A DNA stretch of 53,080 bases from contig CAIXHD010000270.1 in assembly GCA_903919065.1 (NCBI GenBank), positions 1 to 53,080 on the forward strand. The letters are read 5' to 3'. The notes under the pieces were generated by a model. The model was not told the origin of the DNA. It was given only the letters and a program-made list of their open reading frames with translations, and did no database searches. This DNA is from an uncultured Bacteroidota bacterium. Lineage in GTDB: Bacteria; Bacteroidota; Bacteroidia; Bacteroidales; UBA12481. Shown one piece after another: positions 44,170 to 53,080 of this stretch. Numbering within the stretch: the first letter of the stretch is position 1; each line of letters starts with the position of its first letter. A program made the position numbers and the translations under genes.

Positions 44170-47100
44170 ATGGCAGTCCTTACAACCCAACAACGGAGCA
44201 CCTTAGAATCAGCCGTTAAGCGAGCCAGGAAGATAGCTCAAACAGGAGCTTTCAATGCCTTGCATAACTTGGCTATTGATAATACAGAACCTTTTGCCCA
44301 CATGAGTTCTGAGCAAAGAGCACTCCGTAATAACCTACGAAGCAAAGCGCGATTATTAGGAGATGAATTATTAGCCAACGGAACTCAAATAATTGACAAC
44401 CTTACCTATGAACTAGGTTACGAAACCTGGCATAAAATGCTCTTTGCAAAATTTCTGGAATCCAATGGTCTACTCATACACCCCGATGGTGTGGCTGTGA
44501 CAATTGCAGATTGCGAGGAGTTAGGGAAGGATGAGGGTTTCATCGACAAATGGGATACGGCCGCCAACTATGCTTCTAAAATGTTACCAGCCATTTTTAG
44601 AACAGATGATCCATTGATGCAGGTACTCTTTGCCACCGAGGAAAGAATTAAACTGGAAGAAATTATTGACGGATTAGAAAACCAAATATTTATTGCCGAT
44701 GATTCCATTGGCTGGGTATATCAATTTTGGCAAAGCGAAGCCAAAGCTGCCATCAATGCCAGTGGTGATAAAATTGACGGTGCAAAATTGCCAGCTGTTA
44801 CTCAATTGTTCACCGAGCCATATATGGTTCATTTTCTCATTGACAATACTTTGGGTGCCTGGTGGGTAAGTCGAAATCCGACTGTTAAGCCACCCGTTAT
44901 ATTCGAGTATTTAAGATTGTTGGACGATGGTACACCTGCTGCAGGAAAGTTTGATGGCTGGCCGGACAAAACTAGCGAAGTTACTTCCCTTGACCCTTGT
45001 ATGGGCTCCGGGCATTTTGTGGCATCGCTTTTTACCGTATTTGCATCTCTTCGCATGCACGAAGAAGATTTAACAAAGGATGAAGCCACCGATAAAGTAA
45101 TTGTCGAAAATCTGCATGGCCTTGAATTGGATGCCCGATGCACTCAAATTGCAGCCTTCAACCTAGCCCTAACAGCTTGGAAGTTTTGCGGCTATTACAA
45201 AGAACTTCCGGAAATGAATCTGGCATGCAGCGGCATTGCACCAAAAGGGAAGGTGGAAGATTGGGTGAAGTTGGTTGGTAAGGTGGAAAGAGTTGAAGAT
45301 AAAGCCCGGATGGAAAATGGAATGCGAATGTTATATGATCATTTTCAATTAGCACCTGAATTGGGCAGTCTGTTAGACCCTTCTGCGATAAAATCCGATG
45401 CATTTACGGCCAATTTTGAACAACTGAAGCCAGTTTTGACAAAAGCATTCGATAGCGAAGCCGACAAGGACCTGATAGAAAGGGGGGTAATCGCTGCCGG
45501 GATAGCTAAAGCCGGTGAACTACTTTGTCGGAGATATACTTTGCTCATCACCAATGTCCCATATTTAGGAAAGGGGAAGATGGACACTTTTCTATCTGCC
45601 TATGCTGAAAGCAATTACAAGGATTCAAAATCTGATTTAGCTACAATTTTTTTAGAAAGACTAAGTAAAATTGCATTGGATTCAGGTACAATTAGCACTG
45701 TAATTCCACAAAATTGGCTATATCTAAAAGCTTATAAAAATTTAAGGGAAATATTATTAAAATCAAACACTTGGGATTTTTTAGCACTTCTTGGCCCAGG
45801 AGCATTTAGCCAAATTTCAGGCGAAGTTGTTAAGGTCTTATTGTTCTCTATATCTAAGCTTAAACCCAAAATTAACCATAGATTCATAGGAATAGACGTT
45901 TCTTCATCAATAACTACTCATAATAAACATGATTCTCTTAATGTTTCAAACATGATTTTCTGTAATCAATTTGAACAATTAGGAAATCCGGATTCACGCA
46001 TTACTCTGGAAGTATTATCAAAGGAACCTCTTCTCTCATTGTCTGCGTATTCGTATCATGGACTTACAACAGGGGATAAACCAAGAATGAATTTGCTATT
46101 TTGGGAATTAGACATAATAAATAAAGAAGTTTGGGTTTTCTATCAAGGTACTGTTAAATCGAACATCTTCCATGGTGGAGCTAATTCATTATTAAGATGG
46201 GAGAATGGTGAAGGTTGCATAAACGAATTAATTGGAGCTCGAAAGGATGGAACAGGTGCTTGGGGTAAATCTGGAGTCTTAATCAGTCAAATGGGATCCT
46301 TAAATGCAACTTTATATTTGGGGACTGCGTTTGATAATACCACAGCTTCAATAATACCGAATGATAAAGATGAATTAGCTGCAATTTGGTGTTATTGCTC
46401 ATCTGAGAAATTCGTTTCTGATGTACGTAAAATTGACAAAAGTTTATATGTCACTTGCGCTACTTTAGTTAAAGTGCCTTTCGATGATGATTATTGGAGA
46501 AAAGTTGCAGCCTCAAGGTTCCCCAATGGCCTTCCAAAACCATATAACGACGACCCAACCCAATGGCTATTTCACGGCCATCTAATAAAAACAGATAATC
46601 CATTGCAGGTTGCTTTAGCCAGAGTCCTTGGTTATCAATGGCCAGCCGAAAGTGATGCTGAAATGGAATTGGCAGATGAAGCAAGAACATTGATCAAGAC
46701 CATAAAAGCCTTTGATCATTTATCAGATGAGGATGGAATTATCTGTATCCCTTCAGTAAATACCGAAGTAGCCGGTGCAGATAGATTGCGTTCCTACTTG
46801 CAAGAAGTTCTTACAACAGAATGGGATAATAAGACAATTACAAAATTGCTGGCCAAAGAAGGTGCATCATCATATAATTTAGAAGATTGGCTTCGCAAAG
46901 AATTTTTTATCCAGCACTGTAAAGTATTTCAAAACAGACCATTTATATGGCATATTTGGGATGGCCGCAATGATGGCTTCTCCGCTTTGGTCAACTATCA
47001 TAAGCTAACTAAGGACAATCTTTCGAAACTCATCTATACATACCTAGGAGATTGGATTCGAATGTGTGAATCAAAGAAAAAAGCAGAAGAAAGTGGAGCC

Positions 47101-47424
47101 GATGGATTGTATAGTGCGGCCATCAATCTCAAAGAAAATCTGGAAGCCATCCTTTTCGGCGAAGCTCCCTACGATATATTTGTAAGGTGGAAGCCTCTTC
47201 AAGAGCAGCCAATCGGTTGGGATCCTGACCTTAACGATGGTGTGCGTCTAAATATTCGTCCATTTATCGAGGCGGGAGTATTGCGATCTAAATTCAACAT
47301 TAAATGGGGTGTCGATCGTGGCAAGAACCCTCCCGGCAGTTATTGGGGCGAAGTGCGGGATAATGATAAACACTTGAGTTTGGAAGAAAAACGAAAAGCA
47401 CAAGCAAATAAAGGAGATAGCTGA
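44170..47424 (+). CDS. pglX: BREX adenine-specific DNA methyltransferase PglX (copy 2)
   Basis: 1084 aa. It matches copy 1 closely to about residue 475, including motif I SLDPCMGSGHF and motif IV ITNVPYLGKGK, and again from about residue 765 to the end. The centre (about 480-765; nt about 45600-46480) is strongly divergent and visibly AT-richer, with different sequence around GPGAFSQISGEVVKVLLFSI and YHGLTTGDKPRMN. This is the expected position of the target-recognition region, so the two copies probably methylate different sites. No frameshift is seen. pglZ starts 1 bp after the stop. Confidence 0.93.
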   Translation: MAVLTTQQRSTLESAVKRARKIAQTGAFNALHNLAIDNTEPFAHMSSEQRALRNNLRSKARLLGDELLANGTQIIDNLTYELGYETWHKMLFAKFLESNGLLIHPDGVAVTIADCEELGKDEGFIDKWDTAANYASKMLPAIFRTDDPLMQVLFATEERIKLEEIIDGLENQIFIADDSIGWVYQFWQSEAKAAINASGDKIDGAKLPAVTQLFTEPYMVHFLIDNTLGAWWVSRNPTVKPPVIFEYLRLLDDGTPAAGKFDGWPDKTSEVTSLDPCMGSGHFVASLFTVFASLRMHEEDLTKDEATDKVIVENLHGLELDARCTQIAAFNLALTAWKFCGYYKELPEMNLACSGIAPKGKVEDWVKLVGKVERVEDKARMENGMRMLYDHFQLAPELGSLLDPSAIKSDAFTANFEQLKPVLTKAFDSEADKDLIERGVIAAGIAKAGELLCRRYTLLITNVPYLGKGKMDTFLSAYAESNYKDSKSDLATIFLERLSKIALDSGTISTVIPQNWLYLKAYKNLREILLKSNTWDFLALLGPGAFSQISGEVVKVLLFSISKLKPKINHRFIGIDVSSSITTHNKHDSLNVSNMIFCNQFEQLGNPDSRITLEVLSKEPLLSLSAYSYHGLTTGDKPRMNLLFWELDIINKEVWVFYQGTVKSNIFHGGANSLLRWENGEGCINELIGARKDGTGAWGKSGVLISQMGSLNATLYLGTAFDNTTASIIPNDKDELAAIWCYCSSEKFVSDVRKIDKSLYVTCATLVKVPFDDDYWRKVAASRFPNGLPKPYNDDPTQWLFHGHLIKTDNPLQVALARVLGYQWPAESDAEMELADEARTLIKTIKAFDHLSDEDGIICIPSVNTEVAGADRLRSYLQEVLTTEWDNKTITKLLAKEGASSYNLEDWLRKEFFIQHCKVFQNRPFIWHIWDGRNDGFSALVNYHKLTKDNLSKLIYTYLGDWIRMCESKKKAEESGADGLYSAAINLKENLEAILFGEAPYDIFVRWKPLQEQPIGWDPDLNDGVRLNIRPFIEAGVLRSKFNIKWGVDRGKNPPGSYWGEVRDNDKHLSLEEKRKAQANKGDS

Positions 47425-47425
47425 A

Positions 47426-49744
47426 ATGGGAAATAGTATATTTGATAAGGTCATTCAAGCTCTACTGCAGGCAGAACAGCACAATAGTAGTGTAATGGTG
47501 AAGCCAGAAGTGATACTGTGGCCCGATCCGGAATATCAATGGGTGGATGTTATTTCTGTTTTGCAGTCAACTGTGCCTCAGTTGCTCATATACGGCGATT
47601 ATGAGCCTTCCAATAAAAAAGGTCCTGCAATCTGGTTAAAGTGCATGATTGCAAAGATGCTCCCCGAAGCAGATTGGGCAGAGGATGCTATTCCGATAAT
47701 TTATATGCCGGGCATAGCAAAATCCGATTTACGAAATGTAGAGAATGCCGTTTCTAATTTCCAACCGCTATTGGAATACCAATACACGGGTATTTTGTTC
47801 CTCCAAGAAAACGGAAAAGAATGGACAATACTTGCTTTTATTGAAAATCCGATAATTGGACTGGGCGTTAGTGTTGCCCAGGACAATGCTACAAAAGTTG
47901 CACTAATAAAATCATTACCCACCATTTTTCAAGACCAAGAGGTTTTATCAGGCAAAACTATAATAGATGCCGAATACCTGAACAATCAATTATTACCAGA
48001 CATTATCCCCATCATTCTCAAATGGATGTGCAGAGGCGATGCTTTTTTACAAAGTATGGAAGTAGGAAAAAAAGAGGTTTTTATCAGCCTATGCAAATCG
48101 CAATTTGATTTTGAGCCCGATCATAAAAACATAAAAGCCATTACAGAAAAGCTTGGATCACAAAATAACTCCTGGAAATACATTTGGCAATTGTTTTCTA
48201 CAGCACCGCATAAATATCCCGAATTATATGATTTGTTGGAGTTAGCTAAACCTGCCGATTTAGGTAAAGGCATTTTTGCCTTACCGGAGGAAAGTTGGCC
48301 GCAGGTGAATAGACAAAAGGAGGAAGCCTTGGCACTGGCACTGGTAAAAACGGCCAAACTAGATGCTCAAAAAGCTATTTCCGAGCTGAAACAATTAGAA
48401 GCCGAGCACAGCACAAGAAAAAACTGGGTTTGGTTTGAACTAGGGAAATCACCTTTGGCTGATACTTTGCAATACCTGGTTCAAATGGCTGTAAAATCTT
48501 CGGAAGCGTTTCCATCGTCATCCATTGAAGAACTCAAATCATATTATACTACGAGTGGTTATCTGGTAGATCAATTCATGCGAAAATCATTGGCAGCAGT
48601 GAGAACTGAGGAGCATAAAAATATTATAAAATCAATCATCCAACTCTTTTACCGACCATGGTTTGAATCCTTAACAAATAAGTTTCAAAAACTGGTGGAA
48701 GCCGAAACCTCGATTTTTACCGCACAAACTGCGTTTGAAGAAACCGAATCGTTCGTTTTGTTTGTCGATGCTTTCCGCTATGAATTGGCCGAAGAATTCT
48801 GCCAACATTTATCAAAGTATAAACTCAACGTTTCCTTGCAAGCCGGATGGTCGGCCATTCCATCCTTAACACCCACAGCCAAGCCCAATGTTTCACCAAT
48901 CGCATCAATTGTTTCAACGCAAAGTGAAATTGCCGAGTTTCGACCAAAATTGCAGAATGGCAAAGATTTACAGACCAACGCATTTCGGGATGCCTTAAAG
49001 GCTAACAATTTTAAATTTGTATCCAATGCTAATGATATCCAGGGTGAAGGGAGATATTGGCAAGAAATCGGTGAAATTGATACAAAAGGGCATGAAGAAC
49101 AGTCTGGCCTAGTAAAACGAATTAATGAGTTGTTTGAGCAGGTGCAAGAAGCATTGGAGGTTGCATTCGACAAAGGCATTAAGCGCATCAAAATCGTAAC
49201 CGATCACGGTTGGTTATTGTTACCGGGCGGTTTACCTAAAACACAGCTAAATGTTGGATTAACTGAAACACGGTGGGGCCGTTGTGCATTAATAAAGGAA
49301 GGAGCAAAAACAGATCTATTGCACTTACCATGGCGTTGGAATCCTGCTATTTACATTGCCTATGCTCCAGGAATTTCATTCTTTATGGCCAATCAGGAGT
49401 ATGCGCATGGAGGTATTTCCTTGCACGAATGTTTAGTACCCACCTTGATTATTGAAAATCCGAACGTATCGAATATTGAAGCTGAAGTCAAGGCTGTGAA
49501 ATGGGTTAACCTTAAATGCACCATACAAACTACCGATGTGCCAAATTTGTATTCTATTGATATTCGAACCAAATACAATGATGCTAAGTCATCCATTGTG
49601 TTGTCAAAAAACAAGTTACTGAAAGACAATACAATAACATTGATGGTGGATGATGCTGCCGAAGACCAAGCAGCAACAATTGTTTTATTGGATCAGAATG
49701 AACGTATTTTAGATAAAAAACCAACCACAGTAGGTGGTGATTAA
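47426..49744 (+). CDS. pglZ: BREX protein PglZ, alkaline-phosphatase-like
   Basis: 772 aa. The C-terminal half carries the PglZ domain: ESFVLFVDAFRYELAEEFC (metal-binding Asp, about 444-462), AGWSAIPSLTPTAKPNVSP, KIVTDHGWLLLPGG (Asp-His, about 588-602) and a late SLHECLVPTLII. The N-terminal half (WPDPEYQWVDVISVLQSTVPQLLIYGDYEPSNKKGP) is typical of type I PglZ. PglZ is a metal-dependent nuclease/phosphodiesterase-like component of the BREX core. It lies between pglX copy 2 and brxL in the standard order. Confidence 0.92.
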   Translation: MGNSIFDKVIQALLQAEQHNSSVMVKPEVILWPDPEYQWVDVISVLQSTVPQLLIYGDYEPSNKKGPAIWLKCMIAKMLPEADWAEDAIPIIYMPGIAKSDLRNVENAVSNFQPLLEYQYTGILFLQENGKEWTILAFIENPIIGLGVSVAQDNATKVALIKSLPTIFQDQEVLSGKTIIDAEYLNNQLLPDIIPIILKWMCRGDAFLQSMEVGKKEVFISLCKSQFDFEPDHKNIKAITEKLGSQNNSWKYIWQLFSTAPHKYPELYDLLELAKPADLGKGIFALPEESWPQVNRQKEEALALALVKTAKLDAQKAISELKQLEAEHSTRKNWVWFELGKSPLADTLQYLVQMAVKSSEAFPSSSIEELKSYYTTSGYLVDQFMRKSLAAVRTEEHKNIIKSIIQLFYRPWFESLTNKFQKLVEAETSIFTAQTAFEETESFVLFVDAFRYELAEEFCQHLSKYKLNVSLQAGWSAIPSLTPTAKPNVSPIASIVSTQSEIAEFRPKLQNGKDLQTNAFRDALKANNFKFVSNANDIQGEGRYWQEIGEIDTKGHEEQSGLVKRINELFEQVQEALEVAFDKGIKRIKIVTDHGWLLLPGGLPKTQLNVGLTETRWGRCALIKEGAKTDLLHLPWRWNPAIYIAYAPGISFFMANQEYAHGGISLHECLVPTLIIENPNVSNIEAEVKAVKWVNLKCTIQTTDVPNLYSIDIRTKYNDAKSSIVLSKNKLLKDNTITLMVDDAAEDQAATIVLLDQNERILDKKPTTVGGD

Positions 49745-49755
49745 TCGGAAGAAGC

Positions 49756-51804
49756 ATGGAACTCGATAAAATTGATCAATTATCTACAAAGGCCTTTGAG
49801 GGCTTTGTTGTGCGAAAAGATTTACTTGGACCTTTTCGCAAAACATTTCCAGTACCTACTTATGTAATCGAATTTCTATTAGGACGCTATTGTGCCACTA
49901 TTGATGAAGAAGAAATCCAGGAAGGATTGGAGATTGTAAAACGACAACTCCAAGACAGAACAGTTCGGACAGGTGAAGAAGAATATTTTAAGTCAAAAGC
50001 CAAAGAAAAAGGGTCAATAAAGTTAATCGATATAGTTACAGCTCGGCTTGATACAGGAACGGATAGTTATGTAGCTACTCTTCCAAGTCTCCAACTAAAT
50101 AAGGTCCGTATTTCTGATGAAGCTGTTAATGCCAATGACAGGATGTTGACAGGTGGTTTCTATGCGGAAATAGAATTGGAATATGATGCAGCAATAGCAC
50201 AAGAGAATAGTGGCCGTCCTTTTGGCATTATTAACATTCGACCAATTCAATTGTCGAACAGAAATGTAATGGACATCTTGTATAAAGGTCGCGACCTATT
50301 CACTTTAGATGAATGGAAAGATTTTTTAATTCGAAGTATTGGGTTGGAACCAACCGCATTATCTGAAAGAGCAAAGAATGTCCAATTTGTTAGAATGATC
50401 CCTTTTGTGGAGCGGAATTATAATATGATTGAGCTAGGTCCAAGAGGTACTGGCAAATCGCATCTCTTTCAGCAAATATCCCCATATGCCCATTTGGTTT
50501 CAGGAGGAAAAGCAACTGTTGCTAAAATGTTTGTTAATATGGGCAATGGTGAACGTGGTCTGGTTTGCAAATACGATGTGGTATGCTTCGATGAGGTTTC
50601 AGGAGTTTCATTTGACCAAAAAGATGGCGTAAACATCATGAAAGGGTACATGGAAAGTGGCGAATTTAGTAGGGGAAAAGAACCAATCCGAGCCGATGGT
50701 AGTATTGTGATGGTCGGGAATTTCGAAGTTGACGTCGAGCACCAGCAACGAATTGGTCATCTATTTGGTCCCTTACCTCCCGAAATGAGAAATGATACCG
50801 CATTCATGGATCGTATCCATGCCTTCGTTCCTGGTTGGGACTTCCCAAAATTAGATAACAAAGTACATCTCACTACTCATTTTGGCTTGGTAAGTGACTT
50901 CCTCTCTGAATGCTGGACACGTTTGCGCGATATTAGCAGAATTACTTCATTATCAATGCGCATTGATTATGGAGGGGCCTTAAGCGGTCGTGACACGAGT
51001 GGAGTTAATAAAACCTTGAATGGTTTGTTGAAATTGATGCAGCCTAATCCTGAAATACCTATTTCGGACGAATTATTGGAGTGGGCAGTAAAAGTTGCCT
51101 TGGAGTATCGTCGCAGGGTAAAAGAGCAGCAAAAACGTATCGGGTCTACCGAATTCCGAAATACACATTTTAGTTATAGGATGGGGGAAAATGGAATTGA
51201 AACTTTCGTGACAACACCTGAAATACATAGTGAAAATACTATTGGAGAGGATCCGTTACCGCCAGGTCAGATTTGGGCGCTAAATGCAGGAGGTCAGGAA
51301 GAATCAACAGGATTATACAAAATTGAAATAAATGTTGGACCGGGTTCTGGTGTAAAAATCTTGAACAAACCAGCACCACCGCAATTTCAGGAAAGCGTGA
51401 AATATGCGGAGCAGAATTTATATAGCAAGACAAAAGAATTAGTTGGAGACAGAGACCCTCGTTCTCATGAATTTTCTTTGCAGTTAAGGGCTTTTGATGC
51501 CTCAAAAAGCGGGAATGGAATGGGTATGGCCGTGCTCATCTCCATGTGCAGTGCAATTCTCGAAAAAGGCACAAAAGGCGGATTAGTCATTGTTGGTCAG
51601 TTGAACCTAGGTGGTTCATTTGATATAGTTTACAATGCGGTCAACCTTGCTGAAATAGCTATTGAAAAAGGAGCCACAACTTTATTGATTCCATTAAATG
51701 CGAGGAAACAGTTAAACGATTTGTCAGATCAAATGATAACCAAGATCAATATTCAATATTATTCAGATTTGAAGGACTGCTTGATTAAATCTTTATTGGA
51801 GTAA
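49756..51804 (+). CDS. brxL: BREX protein BrxL, Lon-like AAA+ protein
   Basis: 682 aa. An N-terminal domain (LLGPFRKTFPVPTYVIEFLLGRYCA) leads to a AAA+ core with Walker A LGPRGTGKSHLFQQ (about 227), Walker B VVCFDEVSGVSF (about 274) and MVGNFEVDVEHQQ. The Lon-like C-terminal domain (about 560-682) has SGNGMGMAVLISMCSAI and VGQLNLGGSFDIVYNAVNLAEIAIEKGATTLLIPL. The canonical Lon Ser-Lys dyad is not evident. BrxL is a DNA-binding ring-forming ATPase required for phage exclusion but not for methylation. It is the last intact gene of the type I BREX operon, 11 bp after pglZ. Confidence 0.93.
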   Translation: MELDKIDQLSTKAFEGFVVRKDLLGPFRKTFPVPTYVIEFLLGRYCATIDEEEIQEGLEIVKRQLQDRTVRTGEEEYFKSKAKEKGSIKLIDIVTARLDTGTDSYVATLPSLQLNKVRISDEAVNANDRMLTGGFYAEIELEYDAAIAQENSGRPFGIINIRPIQLSNRNVMDILYKGRDLFTLDEWKDFLIRSIGLEPTALSERAKNVQFVRMIPFVERNYNMIELGPRGTGKSHLFQQISPYAHLVSGGKATVAKMFVNMGNGERGLVCKYDVVCFDEVSGVSFDQKDGVNIMKGYMESGEFSRGKEPIRADGSIVMVGNFEVDVEHQQRIGHLFGPLPPEMRNDTAFMDRIHAFVPGWDFPKLDNKVHLTTHFGLVSDFLSECWTRLRDISRITSLSMRIDYGGALSGRDTSGVNKTLNGLLKLMQPNPEIPISDELLEWAVKVALEYRRRVKEQQKRIGSTEFRNTHFSYRMGENGIETFVTTPEIHSENTIGEDPLPPGQIWALNAGGQEESTGLYKIEINVGPGSGVKILNKPAPPQFQESVKYAEQNLYSKTKELVGDRDPRSHEFSLQLRAFDASKSGNGMGMAVLISMCSAILEKGTKGGLVIVGQLNLGGSFDIVYNAVNLAEIAIEKGATTLLIPLNARKQLNDLSDQMITKINIQYYSDLKDCLIKSLLE

Positions 51805-51816
51805 GAACTCAGTTTA

Positions 51817-51987
51817 ATGCTTGACAAAGTGAATTTTATCACATCTTATTCACAATTAGAATCCCGCCGAAGGGTTAAGGAGCAACAAAAGAAGATCTTG
51901 GAATCTGAATTCCGTGATACAAATTTCAGTTATGTAATGGTTAAGGATGGGGTGGAGAAGTTCGTTACTACTCCTGAATCGTTGTGA
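51817..51987 (+). pseudogene. brxL remnant (56-codon frame)
   Basis: A short open frame, too short for the ORF track, begins at ATG 51817. From 51865 it reads RRRVKEQQKKILESEFRDTNFSYVMVKDGVEKFVTTPESL and a stop. This aligns with intact BrxL (RRRVKEQQKRIGSTEFRNTHFSY ... FVTTPEIH) encoded at about 51110-51230. DNA identity is moderate, so it is not a recent tandem copy of the neighbouring gene. The rest of the second brxL is missing. It is probably a relic of another BREX locus; use of the 56-aa frame as a small protein cannot be excluded. Confidence 0.75.
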
Positions 51988-52031
51988 TTTAACTCTAAAG
52001 TCCTCCTCAATTAATCAACAACTTAACTTTT

Positions 52032-52982
52032 ATGGATAGATTTAAGGGTTGCCTCCTGGGCGGTGCGATTGGAGATGCCTTAGGTGCTCCAGTTGAATTT
52101 ATGCCAATCAATCTTATTCAGAATTATTATGGACTCAATGGCATAACCGATTACGTTGAATACCCCGATGGAACAGGAGAGTTTACCGATGATACCCAGA
52201 TGACATTATTTACCGCAGAGGCCGTATTGCGCTTTTACCAAAGGACCATCGTTGACAGGTCAGATTTGTCATTGCGCGCAATAACCATCCATTCACATAT
52301 CCGCTGGCTTCTAACGCAGGGGGAAGTACCGGTTGAAATTCCAGAGTCTGAGGAACGTCCAATAGAATCGGGATGGTTGATCAAGAGGAGTGAATTGTTT
52401 AGACGCCGAGCCCCGGGAAATACTTGTTTAGAATCCATCCGGAACGGGCAAAGAGGGAGTATCGGTAATCCCGTCAACAACAGCAAAGGGTGCGGAGCCA
52501 TAATGCGGATGGCTCCCGTTGGATTGATGTTTTCGCCGACAGAAGCGTTCAGCAATGGTTGTGAAATGGCTGTTTTAACCCACAGCCATCCAACTGGATA
52601 TCTAACTGCAGGATACTTCGCAGCTTTGATTTCATTTATTAACAATGGATGTAGCCTTATTGATGCCATAAATGCCGCAATACATATTCTCAAGGAACAG
52701 CCAAACTTTGCCGAAACATTAGTTGCTATTGAAAAGTCAATCCAATTGTATGAAAACACAAAGTCCATAACCGATCCTAAAACAAGATGTTCTCCCGAGC
52801 ATATTGAATCTTTAGGTGGAGGATGGATTGCCGAGGAAGCACTGGCTATTTCGCTTTTTTGCAGCCTTCATTATGAAAGTGATATTCGTAACGGATTGCT
52901 GGCTGCTGTAAACCACAGCGGGGACTCCGATAGCACTGGTGGATATTCCGGTGATGTTGACCCCCTTGTCCGGTCATATTGA
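52032..52982 (+). pseudogene. ADP-ribosylglycohydrolase (DraG family), 3' end cut by an insertion element
   Basis: The frame encodes DraG-family sequence: KGCLLGGAIGDALGAPVEF at the start, metal-binding GEFTDDTQMTLF (about 48-59), NNSKGCGAIMRMAPVG, THSHPTGYLTAGYFAALI and NHSGDSDSTG (about 293-302). Family members continue with a short C-terminal helix after STG. Here the frame runs into GYSGDVDPLVRSY, which is encoded by IS-terminus-like repeats, and stops. All visible metal-binding motifs remain, so a truncated but possibly active enzyme cannot be excluded. The enzyme removes ADP-ribose from Arg or other targets. It lies 44 bp after the brxL remnant. Confidence 0.8.
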
Positions 52983-53080
52983 CCCCCCTCAGGGATGATG
53001 ATTCAGAGAACTCGAATGACTGACAATTTTACCGATTTTTTCTTAAATTCTCTCCACGCAATTCAATTCTGTATGCGCTA
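52940..53080. mobile_element. Terminus of an IS21-family-like insertion sequence (partial)
   Basis: TCCGGTGATGTTGACCCCC (52947-52965) and TCCGGTCATATTGACCCCC (52969-52987) are 19-bp direct repeats with a 22-bp period and two mismatches. Multiple TGTTGACCCCC-type repeats are a hallmark of IS21-family ends. The DraG homology stops just before them. The exact first base is uncertain (TG at 52937 or 52940), and transposase genes lie beyond the window. Confidence 0.6.

Noticed and set aside
51860-51875. AATCCCGCC-like sequence as a possible distal att copy of the ssrA 3' end
   Set aside because: Only a few bases match the tmRNA T arm, and the sequence is explained by the brxL remnant.
52235-52768. 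177-aa minus-strand ORF
   Set aside because: Shadow of the DraG gene.
1-53080. CRISPR arrays, tRNA and rRNA genes
   Set aside because: No regularly spaced repeat array and no tRNA- or rRNA-like sequence other than the tmRNA was seen by eye.

Overview
The window looks like a genomic island in a Bacteroidota (Bacteroidetes) chromosome. Evidence: the tmRNA tag reads GESNYALAA, close to Bacteroides tags; a TAnnTTTG-type -7 box precedes the tmRNA; the integrase has the Bacteroidetes conjugative-transposon architecture; a FISUMP lipoprotein and a Bacteroidetes-type C-terminal winged-helix domain are present. No organism name can be read from the sequence.

Layout. (1) 1-2013: host chromosome with a 5'-truncated cysQ, a saccharopine/alanine dehydrogenase-like gene and ssrA. 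(2) 2065-5870: island entry end with candidate integrase arm sites, a tyrosine recombinase, an excisionase-like HTH protein, a MerR-like regulator, a zinc-finger protein, a small membrane protein and a repeat-rich gap. (3) 5879-10457: sbcD-sbcC. (4) 10512-25750: a compact block of mostly unrecognised genes: a two-lobed aspartic protease, two paralogous winged-helix AAA+ ATPases, a caspase-like protein, three paralogues of one unnamed family (family X), a NADAR protein, an XRE-like protein, a PKD/FISUMP lipoprotein, a metallophosphatase, an orphan 507-aa protein, a cytosolic 5'-nucleotidase-like protein, a VWA protein and a HAD-like protein. The 10-bp palindrome TCAAGCTTGA occurs five times here, always at a gene end or between genes. 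(5) 25996-34293: recD-recC-recB. (6) 34391-51987: a type I BREX locus (brxA, brxB, brxC, two pglX, pglZ, brxL), flanked by a half-length brxC copy on the left and a brxL remnant on the right. (7) 52032-53080: an ADP-ribosylglycohydrolase gene cut at its 3' end by what looks like an IS21-family terminus that runs off the window.

How it fits together. The island appears to have entered at the 3' end of ssrA and carries defence and DNA-processing functions. BREX methylates host DNA and blocks phage. RecBCD and SbcCD process DNA ends. The 10.5-25.8 kb block combines ATPases, two protease folds, VWA, phosphatase and ADP-ribose/nucleotide-processing proteins, and is the best candidate for an undescribed conflict or stress system. 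Its function is inference; no part of it was recognised as a named system. BREX shows three partial duplications (brxC, pglX, brxL), which suggests two BREX loci merged or a tandem duplication decayed.

Limits: everything here is by-eye reading. Family calls rest on motifs, residue positions are approximate, and the distal island boundary is outside the window.
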